Of a stretch of DNA of 44,083 bases, positions 1 through 7,440 are shown one piece after another. The notes under the pieces were generated by a model. It did no database searches. It was given only the letters and a program-made list of their open reading frames with translations, and had not been told where the DNA came from. Each line of letters opens with the position of its first letter. The first letter of the stretch is position 1. This stretch comes from DATKWU01 sp964653685 (GTDB lineage Bacteria; Patescibacteriota; Microgenomatia; PFEM01; JAHIFH01). The position numbers and the translations under genes were made by a program. The stretch spans positions 1 to 44,083 of the forward strand of contig CAZZHA010000002.1 in assembly GCA_964653685.1 (NCBI GenBank), read 5' to 3'.

Positions 1-2
1 AT

Positions 3-497
3 GAGGTCAGTCCTTATTTAGCTTCTTTGACTTATGCTGGTGACCGGTTTGAGGCCAAGGAAAGAATTGAGAAGTGGCTGGCTCAAGGCAAGTTGGTGGT
101 GGCCAATCGTTATACTGGTTCAAACATGGGTCATCAGACAGCGAAATTACCTCGAAAAGAGCAAGTAAAATTCCTTCGTTTTTTAGAAAAATTAGAATAT
201 GAAGTTTTTGGTATTCCCAAGGAAGACTTGGTTATTTTTCTTTACATGCCAGTAGTGATTGGTCAATTATTGATTGACAATAAAGGAAATCGTAGCTATA
301 TTGGGGGTCAAGGGCGAGACATTCACGAAGCGGATTTAGACCATCTTAAAAAGAGTTCAGAGGTTTATTTGAGGTTGGTAAGGAGATATCCTTACTGGGT
401 AAGAATTAATTGTTTTGCTGATGATTTGTTGACCCCTCAGGAGATTCACGAAAAGGTTTTGGAGGTTTTAAAAAAAAGAAAGATCATTAAAAGATAA
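3..497 (+). CDS. tmk: Thymidylate kinase, 5'-truncated by window edge
   Basis: dTMP kinase makes dTDP from dTMP and ATP in the cytoplasm. The frame is open to the left edge, so the P-loop half lies outside the window. The visible part begins EVSPYLASLTYAGDRFEAK, which matches the family's conserved segment before the DRY-like motif (here NRYTGSNMGHQ). An IGGQGRDIHEADLDHL lid-like stretch follows, and then a C-terminal helix ending in a basic KKRKIIKR tail. The internal TTG at 27 should not be taken as the start because similarity continues upstream of it. The stop is followed after one base by the next gene, so the two are probably co-transcribed. Family assignment is confident; only the N-terminus is missing. 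Confidence 0.85.
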   Translation, partial: EVSPYLASLTYAGDRFEAKERIEKWLAQGKLVVANRYTGSNMGHQTAKLPRKEQVKFLRFLEKLEYEVFGIPKEDLVIFLYMPVVIGQLLIDNKGNRSYIGGQGRDIHEADLDHLKKSSEVYLRLVRRYPYWVRINCFADDLLTPQEIHEKVLEVLKKRKIIKR

Positions 498-498
498 A

Positions 499-729
499 AT
501 GGTTGAGAATCCAGAAAGATATAAAATAGCTTATGTAAATGGCGAGATAGGACAGCATCCTCATATTATTGATACTGAAGAAGGTGGTATTGTTAGATTT
601 GGTTTTAGTGGTAATCAGCTCTTTCCTAGTTGTGAGACAGCTGAAACAGTAGCCCAACAATTAAATTCCGGTGTCGCTCCAGAAGAAATAGAAATTAGTT
701 TTTTTAAAAAAAGAGGAGAAAATGGTTGA
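499..729 (+). CDS. Small hypothetical protein (76 aa)
   Basis: I do not recognise this protein. It is a small acidic soluble protein beginning MVENPERYKIAYVNGEIGQH, with no signal peptide or membrane segment. It contains two cysteines at most and no evident catalytic motif. The ATG lies one base after the tmk stop, and its 3' end overlaps the next ORF by 8 bases, so it appears to sit in a tmk-led operon. The C-terminus is lysine-rich (FFKKRGENG). Coding is supported mainly by the tight packing and by a shared MVE start with the next gene. Confidence 0.5.
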   Translation: MVENPERYKIAYVNGEIGQHPHIIDTEEGGIVRFGFSGNQLFPSCETAETVAQQLNSGVAPEEIEISFFKKRGENG

Positions 730-958
730 AAGTTCTGAAAGCAAAGGAGTGTCCGTTAGGTTTGAAGGTGACATCCAAGATAGTGGGATTTATGGACCTG
801 AGGCGTTAGATAATTTACAAGTAGGTGGAGTAGTTAATGTTGGTCTTCCTGGTGAAATCGGATCTGTTTCGTGCGAGATTACTGAAGTTTCTCAAGAGGA
901 AGACGCCATTGTTGTTACGGTTAAGAGTAGAGCTGGTAGAGAACATCACCAGTTTTAA
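722..958 (+). CDS. Small hypothetical protein (78 aa)
   Basis: This protein is not recognised. It is acidic and looks beta-rich (GVVNVGLPGEIGSVSCEITEV...DAIVVTVKSRAGRE), which would suit a small beta-barrel, but this is only an impression. The ATG overlaps the end of the preceding ORF by 8 bases and has an AGAGGAGAA purine stretch just upstream as a ribosome-binding site. It is the last gene of the tmk-led run. A new promoter for the formimidoyltransferase gene lies about 40 bases downstream. Confidence 0.5.
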   Translation: MVESSESKGVSVRFEGDIQDSGIYGPEALDNLQVGGVVNVGLPGEIGSVSCEITEVSQEEDAIVVTVKSRAGREHHQF

Positions 959-995
959 TGATTACTTCTGATTAGCTTCAAAGAAAAGATTATTA

Positions 996-1001
996 TATAA
1001 T
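996..1001 (+). promoter_or_regulatory. -10 element of a leaderless promoter
   Basis: TATAAT is followed by exactly 7 bases and then the ATG at 1009. A weak TTAGCT at 972-977 could be the -35. Transcription starting 6-8 bases after the -10 would begin at the start codon. There is no Shine-Dalgarno sequence. Confidence 0.6.
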
Positions 1002-1008
1002 CCTTCTG

Positions 1009-1908
1009 ATGGATAAAATTATTGAATGTGTTCCCAATTTTTCTGAAGGGAGAAATCAAGGGATTATTCAGGCCATTGCTGATACCGCTCGGGGTAAGGA
1101 AAAGGTAAGAGTTCTAGACGTTGAATGGGATAAGGATCATCACCGTTCTTTAGTGACTTTAGTGGGTGAGCCAGAAGCGGTTTTGGTGGCAGTTTGGGAG
1201 ATGATTAAAAAGGCCACCGAATTGATTGATATGGAAAAACATCAGGGTGAACATCCGCGAATTGGGGCGACGGATGTCGTTCCCTTTATACCGGTGGCCA
1301 ATGTTTCCATGGAAGAGTGTGTTGAATTAGCCAAGAGATTAGGGAAAAGAGTCGGTGAAGAATTGAAGATTCCAGTTTATTTATATGAAGCGGCGGCCAC
1401 TAGGCCAGAAAGAGTTAATTTGGCTAATGTCAGGCAAGGTGATTACGAGGGTTTGAAAAAAGAGATTGAAAGTAATCCTGAAAGAAAACCTGATTTTGGT
1501 CCTAGTCAAATGCACCCGACAGCCGGGGCGATGGTGGTTGGGGCGCGGAAGTTTTTAATCGCTTATAATATTAATCTTGATACTCAAGATGTTGAAGTGG
1601 CTAAAGAACTGGCGAAATTGATTCGGGAAAAGGATGGCGGTTTTCCGGCCGTCAAGGCTTTGGGTTTTGCCATTAAGGATAAAGGTTTTGTTCAGGTTTC
1701 GATTAATTTATGTGATTTTGAAAAAACTAACATGGAGGTGGTTTTTAGGAAAGTTAAGGAAGAAGCGAAAAAAAGAGGAGTTAAAGTTTTAGGTTCTGAA
1801 ATCTACGGGATGGTCCCTCAGGCGGCTCTGGAAAAGATTGATATTACTGAATTGCAATTAATTGATTTTAAAGAAGATCAGATTTTAGAAAACAAATTAA
1901 AAGCATGA
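1009..1908 (+). CDS. Glutamate formimidoyltransferase
   Basis: This is a stand-alone formiminotransferase (FTCD N-terminal type, 299 aa). The family transfers the formimino group of N-formimino-glutamate to tetrahydrofolate. The N-terminus IIECVPNFSEGRN is the family hallmark. DKDHHRSLVTLVG near residue 45 carries the expected histidines, and HPRIGATDVVPFIP near residue 80 and GARKFLIAYNINL near residue 180 are also typical. The start is the ATG 7 bases after a TATAAT. The gene overlaps the cyclodeaminase gene by ATGA, so the two activities fused in animals are translationally coupled here. Histidine catabolism is not otherwise visible, so a role in 5-formyl-THF recycling, as shown for some bacterial homologues, is a reasonable alternative. 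Confidence 0.9.
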   Translation: MDKIIECVPNFSEGRNQGIIQAIADTARGKEKVRVLDVEWDKDHHRSLVTLVGEPEAVLVAVWEMIKKATELIDMEKHQGEHPRIGATDVVPFIPVANVSMEECVELAKRLGKRVGEELKIPVYLYEAAATRPERVNLANVRQGDYEGLKKEIESNPERKPDFGPSQMHPTAGAMVVGARKFLIAYNINLDTQDVEVAKELAKLIREKDGGFPAVKALGFAIKDKGFVQVSINLCDFEKTNMEVVFRKVKEEAKKRGVKVLGSEIYGMVPQAALEKIDITELQLIDFKEDQILENKLKA

Positions 1909-2438
1909 AGAAATTTTTAGACGAAGTTGCTTCTAAAAAACCAGCTCCTGGCGGTGGCAGTGCTTCGGCTCTAGCTGGTGCTTTGGCCGCGGCTTTGGTG
2001 AATAAGGTTTGTCTTTTAACGATTGGTAAAGATAAATATCAAGACGTTGCCGAGCAATTTAAACAGTTAAATCAGGAGGTTGTTAATCTCCAGAAAGATT
2101 TATCCGAACTGGTTGATAAAGATGCCCAGGCTTATCAGGAGGTAGTTAAAACCAAGGGGAGTCAAGTGGCCGTTAAAAAAGCGGCAGAGGTGCCTTTGGA
2201 GACGGCGAAAAAATCTTTGGAAGTTTTAAAAAGAGCCATCTATGCTTCTGAATATGGTAACCAAAATCTTCGCTCTGATGCTTTTTGTGCGATTGAATTG
2301 GCCACCGCCGCTGTTTATGGTGCTTTAGAAAATGTTCGAATTAATCTGCCTTTTATTAAAGATGAGAAGTATTTAGGAGATTTGAAAGACAAGGTTGATG
2401 AAATTTTAGCTGGAGCTGATAATTTGGTTAAGCCTTGA
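1905..2438 (+). CDS. Formimidoyltetrahydrofolate cyclodeaminase-like protein
   Basis: FTCD_C/cyclodeaminase family, 177 aa. The family releases ammonia from 5-formimino-THF to give methenyl-THF. The N-terminus FLDEVASKKPAPGGGSASALAGALAAALVNKV is the diagnostic glycine-rich folate-binding segment of this all-helical family. NQNLRSDAFCAIELATAAV near residues 120-140 is also typical. It is coupled to the formimidoyltransferase by a 4-base ATGA overlap. A terminator hairpin follows at 2471-2492, so the pair forms a two-gene unit. Family is confident; the physiological substrate in this organism is inferred. Confidence 0.88.
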   Translation: MKKFLDEVASKKPAPGGGSASALAGALAAALVNKVCLLTIGKDKYQDVAEQFKQLNQEVVNLQKDLSELVDKDAQAYQEVVKTKGSQVAVKKAAEVPLETAKKSLEVLKRAIYASEYGNQNLRSDAFCAIELATAAVYGALENVRINLPFIKDEKYLGDLKDKVDEILAGADNLVKP

Positions 2439-2470
2439 AAAAGAAAAAATATTTTGTTAAAAAGAGAATG

Positions 2471-2492
2471 AACTGCCCAGGGCAGTTTTTTT
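2471..2492 (+). terminator. Intrinsic terminator after the FT/cyclodeaminase pair
   Basis: Stem AACTGCC (2471-2477) pairs with GGCAGTT (2481-2487) around a CAG loop, followed by a run of T. The same stem arms occur in the terminator at 44061-44083 on the other strand. The next gene's ribosome-binding site begins immediately after it. Confidence 0.8.
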
Positions 2493-2506
2493 GAAGGGAG
2501 GTGAAA

Positions 2507-2860
2507 ATGTCAGAGACATTAGAGACAAAAGCCTTTGTTGGCGAACCAGAAAAAGTTATTTATGAAGAAATGGTTGCTGGCAGAAAAAGATATTTGATAG
2601 ATGAATACCCGAATTTAGAAAGAGAATTGGAAGTAATTTGTCAAGGTTTAACTGGTGACGATGAATCAATTCAAGTAGGTATTGAGGGACTAATTAATCT
2701 TCAAGGTGAAGGTTCTGAGCCGGCCAAAGAGTGTTTTGCTTCGCTTTTACTGGGGCGTTCTAGTAAAGAAGTTTACGCGACTAATCAGAGATTGATTGAG
2801 AGTCTTGAGAATGGTAACTTGAGAGAGATTTTACTAGCGATGAGTGGTAGAGGTGATTGA
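2507..2860 (+). CDS. Small acidic hypothetical protein (117 aa)
   Basis: Not recognised. I place the start at ATG 2507 because GGGAGGTG lies at the right distance upstream; the GTG at 2501 is part of that Shine-Dalgarno sequence. The protein is acidic and looks helical, without signal peptide, membrane segment or metal motif (MSETLETKAFVGEPEKVIYE at the start, LREILLAMSGRGD at the end). It lies between a terminator and the rpsB promoter. No promoter was identified, so expression may depend on read-through. Confidence 0.6.
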   Translation: MSETLETKAFVGEPEKVIYEEMVAGRKRYLIDEYPNLERELEVICQGLTGDDESIQVGIEGLINLQGEGSEPAKECFASLLLGRSSKEVYATNQRLIESLENGNLREILLAMSGRGD

Positions 2861-2885
2861 GTTTTAAGGACTGATCTGTTATAAT
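2857..2885 (+). promoter_or_regulatory. Promoter of the rpsB operon
   Basis: TTGAGT (2857-2862), a 17-base spacer, then TATAAT (2880-2885). It overlaps the stop codon of the preceding gene. Transcription would start near 2892 and give a leader of about 65 bases before rpsB. Confidence 0.75.
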
Positions 2886-2909
2886 TTCCCCATTACACAC
2901 ACCTGTCAT

Positions 2910-2951
2910 TAATCCTTGTTGACTGCTGACGGGTGGCGGATTAAAGGATTA
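2910..2951 (+). promoter_or_regulatory. rpsB leader with alternative pairings that mask or free the SD
   Basis: TAATCCTT (2910-2917) is perfectly complementary to AAGGATTA (2944-2951), which contains the AAGGA ribosome-binding site 9 bases before the rpsB ATG. A second copy of GGATTA at 2938-2943 can pair with TAATCC instead, leaving the SD free. The two pairings are mutually exclusive. The enclosed TGCTGACGGGTGGCGG could be a protein-binding segment. By analogy with S2 autoregulation in other bacteria, this may be an S2-responsive leader; that function is inferred. Confidence 0.5.
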
Positions 2952-2957
2952 TATTTT

Positions 2958-3683
2958 ATGGCCACTAAACTTAGTCTTAAAGATTTATTAGAAGCCGGAG
3001 CTCACTTCGGTCATCAGGCGCGTCGTTGGAATCCTAAGATGGAGGATTATCTTTTTGAGGTTCGGGATGGGATTCATGTTTTTGATTTGGTCAAAACAAA
3101 AGAAGGTTTGGAAAAAGCCGCTGATTTTGTCAGAGAGTTAACCGCCCAGGGTGGTCAAATTATTTTTGTCGGCACCAAACGCCAGGCCCAGGCAATTATT
3201 AAAGAAGAAGCTAAGAAGGCCGGCATGCCTTTTGTCGACCGGCGCTGGTTGGGAGGGACAGTTACTAATTGGCAAGAAATCAAGAAACGGATTGATCACT
3301 TAATAGAGATGAGAGAGCAGAAAGAAAAAGGTGAGTATAAGAAATATACTAAAAAGGAACAATTATTACTTGATCGGGAAATGGAAAAATTGGAGAAAAA
3401 AATGGGTGGTTTGGTTAGTTTAGAAGATTTGCCAGCCGCCATTTTTATGGTCGATACCAAAACAGAGGAAATTGCGATTAGGGAAGCGAAGATGAAAGAT
3501 ATTCCGGTAGTGGCGATTGTTGATTCTAATTCCAATCCTGATTTGGTAGACTATCTAATACCAGCTAATGATGATGCCGTCGGTGCGATTAAGTTAATTG
3601 TTTCGATCATTAGCGAGGCAGCGAGAAGTGGCCGAGAAGCTTGGCAGAAAAAAGCCAGTGAGAAAAAGAAGGAAACATCATGA
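2958..3683 (+). CDS. rpsB: 30S ribosomal protein S2
   Basis: 241 aa, close to the usual length of S2, which binds the 30S platform/head region late in assembly. Hallmarks are LLEAGAHFGHQARRWNPKM near the N-terminus, YLFEVRDGIHVFDLVKT, FVGTKRQAQAII, and RRWLGGTVTNWQEI near residue 95. PVVAIVDSNSNPDLVDYLIPANDDA near residue 190 is also diagnostic. The ATG at 2958 is chosen over an upstream TTG because it has AAGGA at proper spacing and matches the family N-terminus. It overlaps tsf by ATGA. It begins the rpsB-tsf-frr-rseP block and has its own promoter and structured leader. Confidence 0.97.
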   Translation: MATKLSLKDLLEAGAHFGHQARRWNPKMEDYLFEVRDGIHVFDLVKTKEGLEKAADFVRELTAQGGQIIFVGTKRQAQAIIKEEAKKAGMPFVDRRWLGGTVTNWQEIKKRIDHLIEMREQKEKGEYKKYTKKEQLLLDREMEKLEKKMGGLVSLEDLPAAIFMVDTKTEEIAIREAKMKDIPVVAIVDSNSNPDLVDYLIPANDDAVGAIKLIVSIISEAARSGREAWQKKASEKKKETS

Positions 3684-4141
3684 CTAGAATCAAGGCCGAC
3701 CAGATTAAGAAACTTCGAGCTAAAACCAAAGCAGGGGTGATGGATTGTCGTCGAGCTCTTGAAGAATCGAGTGGTGACCTGAAAAAGGCCGAAGCCTGGT
3801 TAAGAAAAAAAGGGATTGAATCAGCTTCTAAAAGAGAGGGTCGAGAAACAAAACAGGGTTTGATCGAGGTTTATCTTCATAATGATGGCAAGATTGCTGG
3901 TCTGGTTGAACTTTTGTGTGAGACCGACTTTGTTGCTCGAACAGATGAGTTTAAAAAATTAGCTCATGAATTGGCCATGCAAGCGGCGGCGATGAAACCT
4001 AAAAATCTGAAGGAGTTTTTAAAACAAGCTTGGATTCGAGACGAAAAGAAGACAATTGATTCTTTAATCAAGGAATTAATCAGTAAGACCGGTGAGAATA
4101 TTGTTGTTAATCGAGTGGCCCGTTTTGAATTAGGAGAGTAA
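3680..4141 (+). CDS. tsf: Elongation factor Ts, short form
   Basis: EF-Ts is the GDP/GTP exchange factor for EF-Tu. At 153 aa it is much shorter than the E. coli protein (about 280 aa). It keeps the N-terminal UBA-like domain (KLRAKTKAGVMDCRRALEESSGDLKKAEAWLRKKG, residues about 10-45) and the CETDFVARTDEF motif near residue 80 that contacts EF-Tu. Only one dimerisation-type subdomain can fit in the remainder. The start overlaps the rpsB stop (ATGA), and frr follows directly. pyrH, which usually lies between tsf and frr, is absent. Confidence 0.95.
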   Translation: MTRIKADQIKKLRAKTKAGVMDCRRALEESSGDLKKAEAWLRKKGIESASKREGRETKQGLIEVYLHNDGKIAGLVELLCETDFVARTDEFKKLAHELAMQAAAMKPKNLKEFLKQAWIRDEKKTIDSLIKELISKTGENIVVNRVARFELGE

Positions 4142-4142
4142 G

Positions 4143-4688
4143 GTGGACGAAGTTCGTCAAAAAATGGAAAAAGTGCTCGACCTCCTGCGCCAAGAGCTGG
4201 TAAGTTTGAAAGTGGGCCGGGCGACACCGGCTTTAGTCGAACAAATTCAAGTTGAGGCTTATGAAACAAAAATGCCTTTGGTGGAGTTAGCCACGATTGC
4301 CTCTCCTGAATCCAACCAATTATTAATTACCCCTTTTGATCAAGCGATTACTAGAAATATTGAGAAGGCTTTGTCTTTGGATCGGGACTTGGGTCTTAAT
4401 CCGGTGGTTGATGGTGAGGCGATTCGTTTGGTTATTCCCCCTCTAAATGAAGAAAGACGCAAGGAATTAGTTAAGGTTTTAGGCCAAAAGTTGGAATCAG
4501 GCCGGGTGATGATCCGTCAGGTGCGCCAGGATAAAATGCAGGAGATTCGGAGTGCCTTTGAAAACAAAGAAATTTCTGAAGATGAAAAATTTAGAAGAGA
4601 AAAGGAATTACAGGAAATTACCAACGAGTTTAATCAGAAAATTGCGGAAATAGGTAAACAAAAAGAAGACCAATTACTGAGCATCTAA
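4143..4688 (+). CDS. frr: Ribosome recycling factor
   Basis: RRF splits post-termination ribosomes together with EF-G. It is full length at 181 aa. The hallmarks are SLKVGRATPALVEQIQVEAY near residue 25, RLVIPPLNEERRKELVK near residue 105, and VRQDKMQEIRSAFENKEISEDEK near residue 130. The start is GTG at 4143, just after the tsf stop, with AGGAG at the tsf end serving as ribosome-binding site. The rseP-like gene begins at the base after the stop, so translation is probably coupled. Confidence 0.97.
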   Translation: MDEVRQKMEKVLDLLRQELVSLKVGRATPALVEQIQVEAYETKMPLVELATIASPESNQLLITPFDQAITRNIEKALSLDRDLGLNPVVDGEAIRLVIPPLNEERRKELVKVLGQKLESGRVMIRQVRQDKMQEIRSAFENKEISEDEKFRREKELQEITNEFNQKIAEIGKQKEDQLLSI

Positions 4689-5855
4689 ATGCTTTTAACT
4701 ATTATTCTCGCTTTATTAGTTTTATCACTTCTAATTCTGGTTCATGAGCTGGGCCATTTTTTAGTGGCCAAAAGAGCCGGAATTGGGGTGGAAGAATTTG
4801 GTTTTGGTTATCCGCCTCGGATGTTTGCTAAAAAGATTGGCGAAACTGTTTATTCAATTAACTGGTTATTGTTTGGTGGTTTTGTCAGGCTTTTGGGTGA
4901 AGATTTAGAAGAGAGTGAGCGACTTAAAAAACAAGAGAGAAGTTTTTGGAATAAATCAAAAAGAGCCAGAACGGCCGTCATTATTGCCGGCGTTTTAGGT
5001 AATTTTTTATTGGCCATTGTTTGTTTTTCCGCTGTTTATTCGTTGGCCGGTATTCCCACTAAGACGAATCAAGTAGAGGTTGTTGGTCTGATGGAAAACT
5101 CACCAGCCACTCAAGCCGGTTTAATGGAGGGTGATCTTGTTTTAGGTGTTAATGGGATTGCGGTTGATAATGTTAATCAGTTTGTTGACTTGGTTAATCA
5201 GGAAAAAGGCAAACAAATTATCCTTAAAGTAGACCGAAAGGAAAACAATCCTTGTTTGGAAAAGGTCTTAGGTGGTTTAGGTTTTAGTTGTGAAGAGGGT
5301 AAATTAATTCTTTTTATGACACCGCGGGAAAATCCACCTGAAGGTGAAGGAGCCTTAGGAGTAGTGATTAGTGATATGGAAATGAAAAAGTATCCGCTTT
5401 GGCAAATGCCTTTTTACGGAACCAAAGAGGGTTTTAAAGAAGCTTTTGCTTGGACCGGTTTGATTGCTGGCGGGATTGGTCAAATGTTTAGTAATTTGCT
5501 AACCAAAGGCCAAGTGCCTCAAGAAATTGCTGGTCCGATTGGGATTCTCCAATTAACTTCAACGGTCGCTAAAAGTGGTTGGCTAACTATTCTTCAGTTT
5601 ATTGGTGTTTTGTCAATTAATTTGGCCATTCTTAATATTTTGCCTTTTCCGGCTTTAGATGGGGGTAAATTGATTTTTATTGCTTACGAAGCGATTGCCA
5701 GGAGAAAACCTAAACCCAAGATTGAGCAATGGGTTAATCTGATTGGTATGGCACTTTTAATGCTTCTCTTGGTTTTGGTGACGATTAATGATGTCCGGCG
5801 TTTAATTGAAACGACTTCTTTAGGAAGCAAACTTCGTTCAGTCTTGCCTTTCTAA
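4689..5855 (+). CDS. rseP: RIP (site-2) zinc metalloprotease, RseP family
   Basis: An intramembrane protease of the RseP/M50B family, 388 aa, that cuts membrane-embedded substrates such as anti-sigma factors or signal peptides. The HELGH zinc motif is at residues 19-23 in the first membrane helix. One PDZ domain covers about residues 125-210 (MENSPATQAGLMEGDLVLGVNG). The second conserved site LNILPFPALDGGKL near residue 315 supplies the third zinc ligand, and C-terminal helices follow. It abuts frr. The order frr-rseP-proS matches other bacteria, except that uppS, cdsA and dxr are missing between them. Confidence 0.93.
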   Translation: MLLTIILALLVLSLLILVHELGHFLVAKRAGIGVEEFGFGYPPRMFAKKIGETVYSINWLLFGGFVRLLGEDLEESERLKKQERSFWNKSKRARTAVIIAGVLGNFLLAIVCFSAVYSLAGIPTKTNQVEVVGLMENSPATQAGLMEGDLVLGVNGIAVDNVNQFVDLVNQEKGKQIILKVDRKENNPCLEKVLGGLGFSCEEGKLILFMTPRENPPEGEGALGVVISDMEMKKYPLWQMPFYGTKEGFKEAFAWTGLIAGGIGQMFSNLLTKGQVPQEIAGPIGILQLTSTVAKSGWLTILQFIGVLSINLAILNILPFPALDGGKLIFIAYEAIARRKPKPKIEQWVNLIGMALLMLLLVLVTINDVRRLIETTSLGSKLRSVLPF

Positions 5856-5857
5856 TC

Positions 5858-5886
5858 TTGCTCTTATAAACAGGTTTCACTATAAT
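5858..5886 (+). promoter_or_regulatory. Promoter of proS
   Basis: TTGCTC (5858-5863), a 17-base spacer, then TATAAT (5881-5886). The leader is about 27 bases, and AAGGAA just before the ATG acts as ribosome-binding site. Confidence 0.65.
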
Positions 5887-5919
5887 GAATTTTGTAGATG
5901 ACTCAGAGATTTTAAGGAA

Positions 5920-7362
5920 ATGATGGATAAATTTGAAAAAAAGGAAATTACTAAGAAATCAAAAAATTTTTCTCGTTGGTATACCGACGTTATTTTAAAG
6001 ACTGGCTTGGCTGATTATTCACCGGTTAAAGGTTGTATGGTGATTAGGCCTTATGGCTATGGTTTATGGGAAAACATTAAATCGGCTTTGGATGGAATGA
6101 TTAAGTCAGCCGGGATTAGAAACGCCTATTTTCCTCTCTTTATTCCCGAAAGCTTTATCAAAAAAGAAAAAGAACACGTTGAAGGTTTTTCGCCAGAACT
6201 GGCAGTGGTCACCATTGGTGGTGGTGAGAAATTAGAAGAAAGATTGGTGGTTCGACCGACTTCCGAAACCATTATCTATTCCATGTTTGCCAAGTGGATT
6301 AATTCCTGGCGGGATTTACCTTTATGTCTTAATCAATGGTGCAACATTGTTCGTTGGGAAAAACGGACTTATCTTTTTTTAAGAACCACCGAATTTTTAT
6401 GGCAGGAAGGCCATACTTGCCACGCTACCCATGAGGAGGCAAAAAAGGAAGTTGACCGGGCACTGATGATGTATGCCAAACTCTATCAGGAATGGTTGGC
6501 TCTGCCCGGATTAATGGGAAAAAAATCTGAAGCAGAGAAATTTCCTGGAGCGGTTGATACTTTTGCTTACGAAATGTTAATGCCTGACGGCAAGGTTCTT
6601 CAGGGGTGTACTTCCCATGATCTGGGTCAAAACTTTTCTAAACCATTTAAGATTCAGTTTCAAAACAAAAAAGGAAAATTGGAAAATGTTTGGCAGACTT
6701 GTTGGGGTTTTTCGACCCGGGCGATTGGGGCTTTGATTATGGCTCATGGTGATGATCAAGGATTAGTTCTACCTCCCAAGATTGCTCCTGAGCAAGTGGT
6801 CATTGTTCCGATTAATGGCAAGAAGAGTGAAGCAGTTTTAAAGATGGCGAAAAAGCTGGAACATGATTTGAAAAAAGCGGGTATTCGGGTCTTTCTTGAT
6901 TCTCGGGAAGAGCAAACACCTGGTTGGCGATTTAATGAGTGGGAGTTAAAAGGCGTGCCTCTTCAGATGATGGTTGGTCCAAAGGAAGTTCAAAAGAAAA
7001 TGGTTACTTTAGGACGACGGGATCAACAAAAAAAGTGGGAGGTAGACTTAAATAAGGTGGTAGCAGAGACAAGAAAAATTCTTGATGAAATTCAAGATTC
7101 AATCCTTGATGAAAGACAAAAATTTTTAAAGGAAAATATTCATGAGGTTAAGAACTATCAGGAATTTAAAAAGATAATGGCGGGAAAGAAGGGTTTTATT
7201 AAGGCCTTTTGGTGTGAAGATCCAAAATGTGAGACTAAAATTAAAGAAGAAACTAAAGCGACTTCACGGTTACTGCCTTTGGATGCTAAGACAGAAAAAG
7301 GGAAGTGTATTTACTGTGGTCAAGCTGCCAAACATCGTTGGTTTTTTGCCCAAGCTTATTGA
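5920..7362 (+). CDS. proS: Prolyl-tRNA synthetase, archaeal/eukaryotic-type
   Basis: A class II synthetase that charges tRNA-Pro, 480 aa. The N-terminus FSRWYTDVILKTGLADYSPVKGCMVIRPYGYGLWENI is characteristic of the archaeal/eukaryotic-type ProRS. That type lacks the inserted editing domain of the longer bacterial type, and the length agrees. RPTSETIIY near residue 110, VRWEKRT (motif 2) near residue 145 and a C-terminal cysteine cluster (CEDPKCE, CIYCG), as in the zinc-binding domain of this type, are visible. The start is ATG 5920, followed immediately by a second ATG. It has its own promoter. Confidence 0.95.
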   Translation: MMDKFEKKEITKKSKNFSRWYTDVILKTGLADYSPVKGCMVIRPYGYGLWENIKSALDGMIKSAGIRNAYFPLFIPESFIKKEKEHVEGFSPELAVVTIGGGEKLEERLVVRPTSETIIYSMFAKWINSWRDLPLCLNQWCNIVRWEKRTYLFLRTTEFLWQEGHTCHATHEEAKKEVDRALMMYAKLYQEWLALPGLMGKKSEAEKFPGAVDTFAYEMLMPDGKVLQGCTSHDLGQNFSKPFKIQFQNKKGKLENVWQTCWGFSTRAIGALIMAHGDDQGLVLPPKIAPEQVVIVPINGKKSEAVLKMAKKLEHDLKKAGIRVFLDSREEQTPGWRFNEWELKGVPLQMMVGPKEVQKKMVTLGRRDQQKKWEVDLNKVVAETRKILDEIQDSILDERQKFLKENIHEVKNYQEFKKIMAGKKGFIKAFWCEDPKCETKIKEETKATSRLLPLDAKTEKGKCIYCGQAAKHRWFFAQAY

Positions 7363-7425
7363 AATAAAGAAATTTTCCTTCTTATAATCCCCAAAAATTC
7401 TCTTGGGTAATAATTAAACTTTTGT

Positions 7426-7433
7426 GATAGAAT
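7426..7433 (+). promoter_or_regulatory. Extended -10 element, leaderless start
   Basis: The TG of an extended -10 precedes TAGAAT (7428-7433) after one base, and the ATG follows 7 bases later at 7441. There is no room for a ribosome-binding site. Confidence 0.5.
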
Positions 7434-7440
7434 TGTTTCA

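Noticed and set aside
3296..3535. Minus-strand frame inside rpsB (and similar antisense frames in proS, dnaX, rpsF-ssb region, yebC)
   Set aside because: These are shadows of well-identified genes, with serine/phenylalanine-rich low-information translations and no start signals.
5898..5915. Short upstream ORF MTQRF before proS as a proline leader peptide
   Set aside because: It contains no proline codon and no terminator or antiterminator fold accompanies it. It most likely overlaps the ribosome-binding region by chance.
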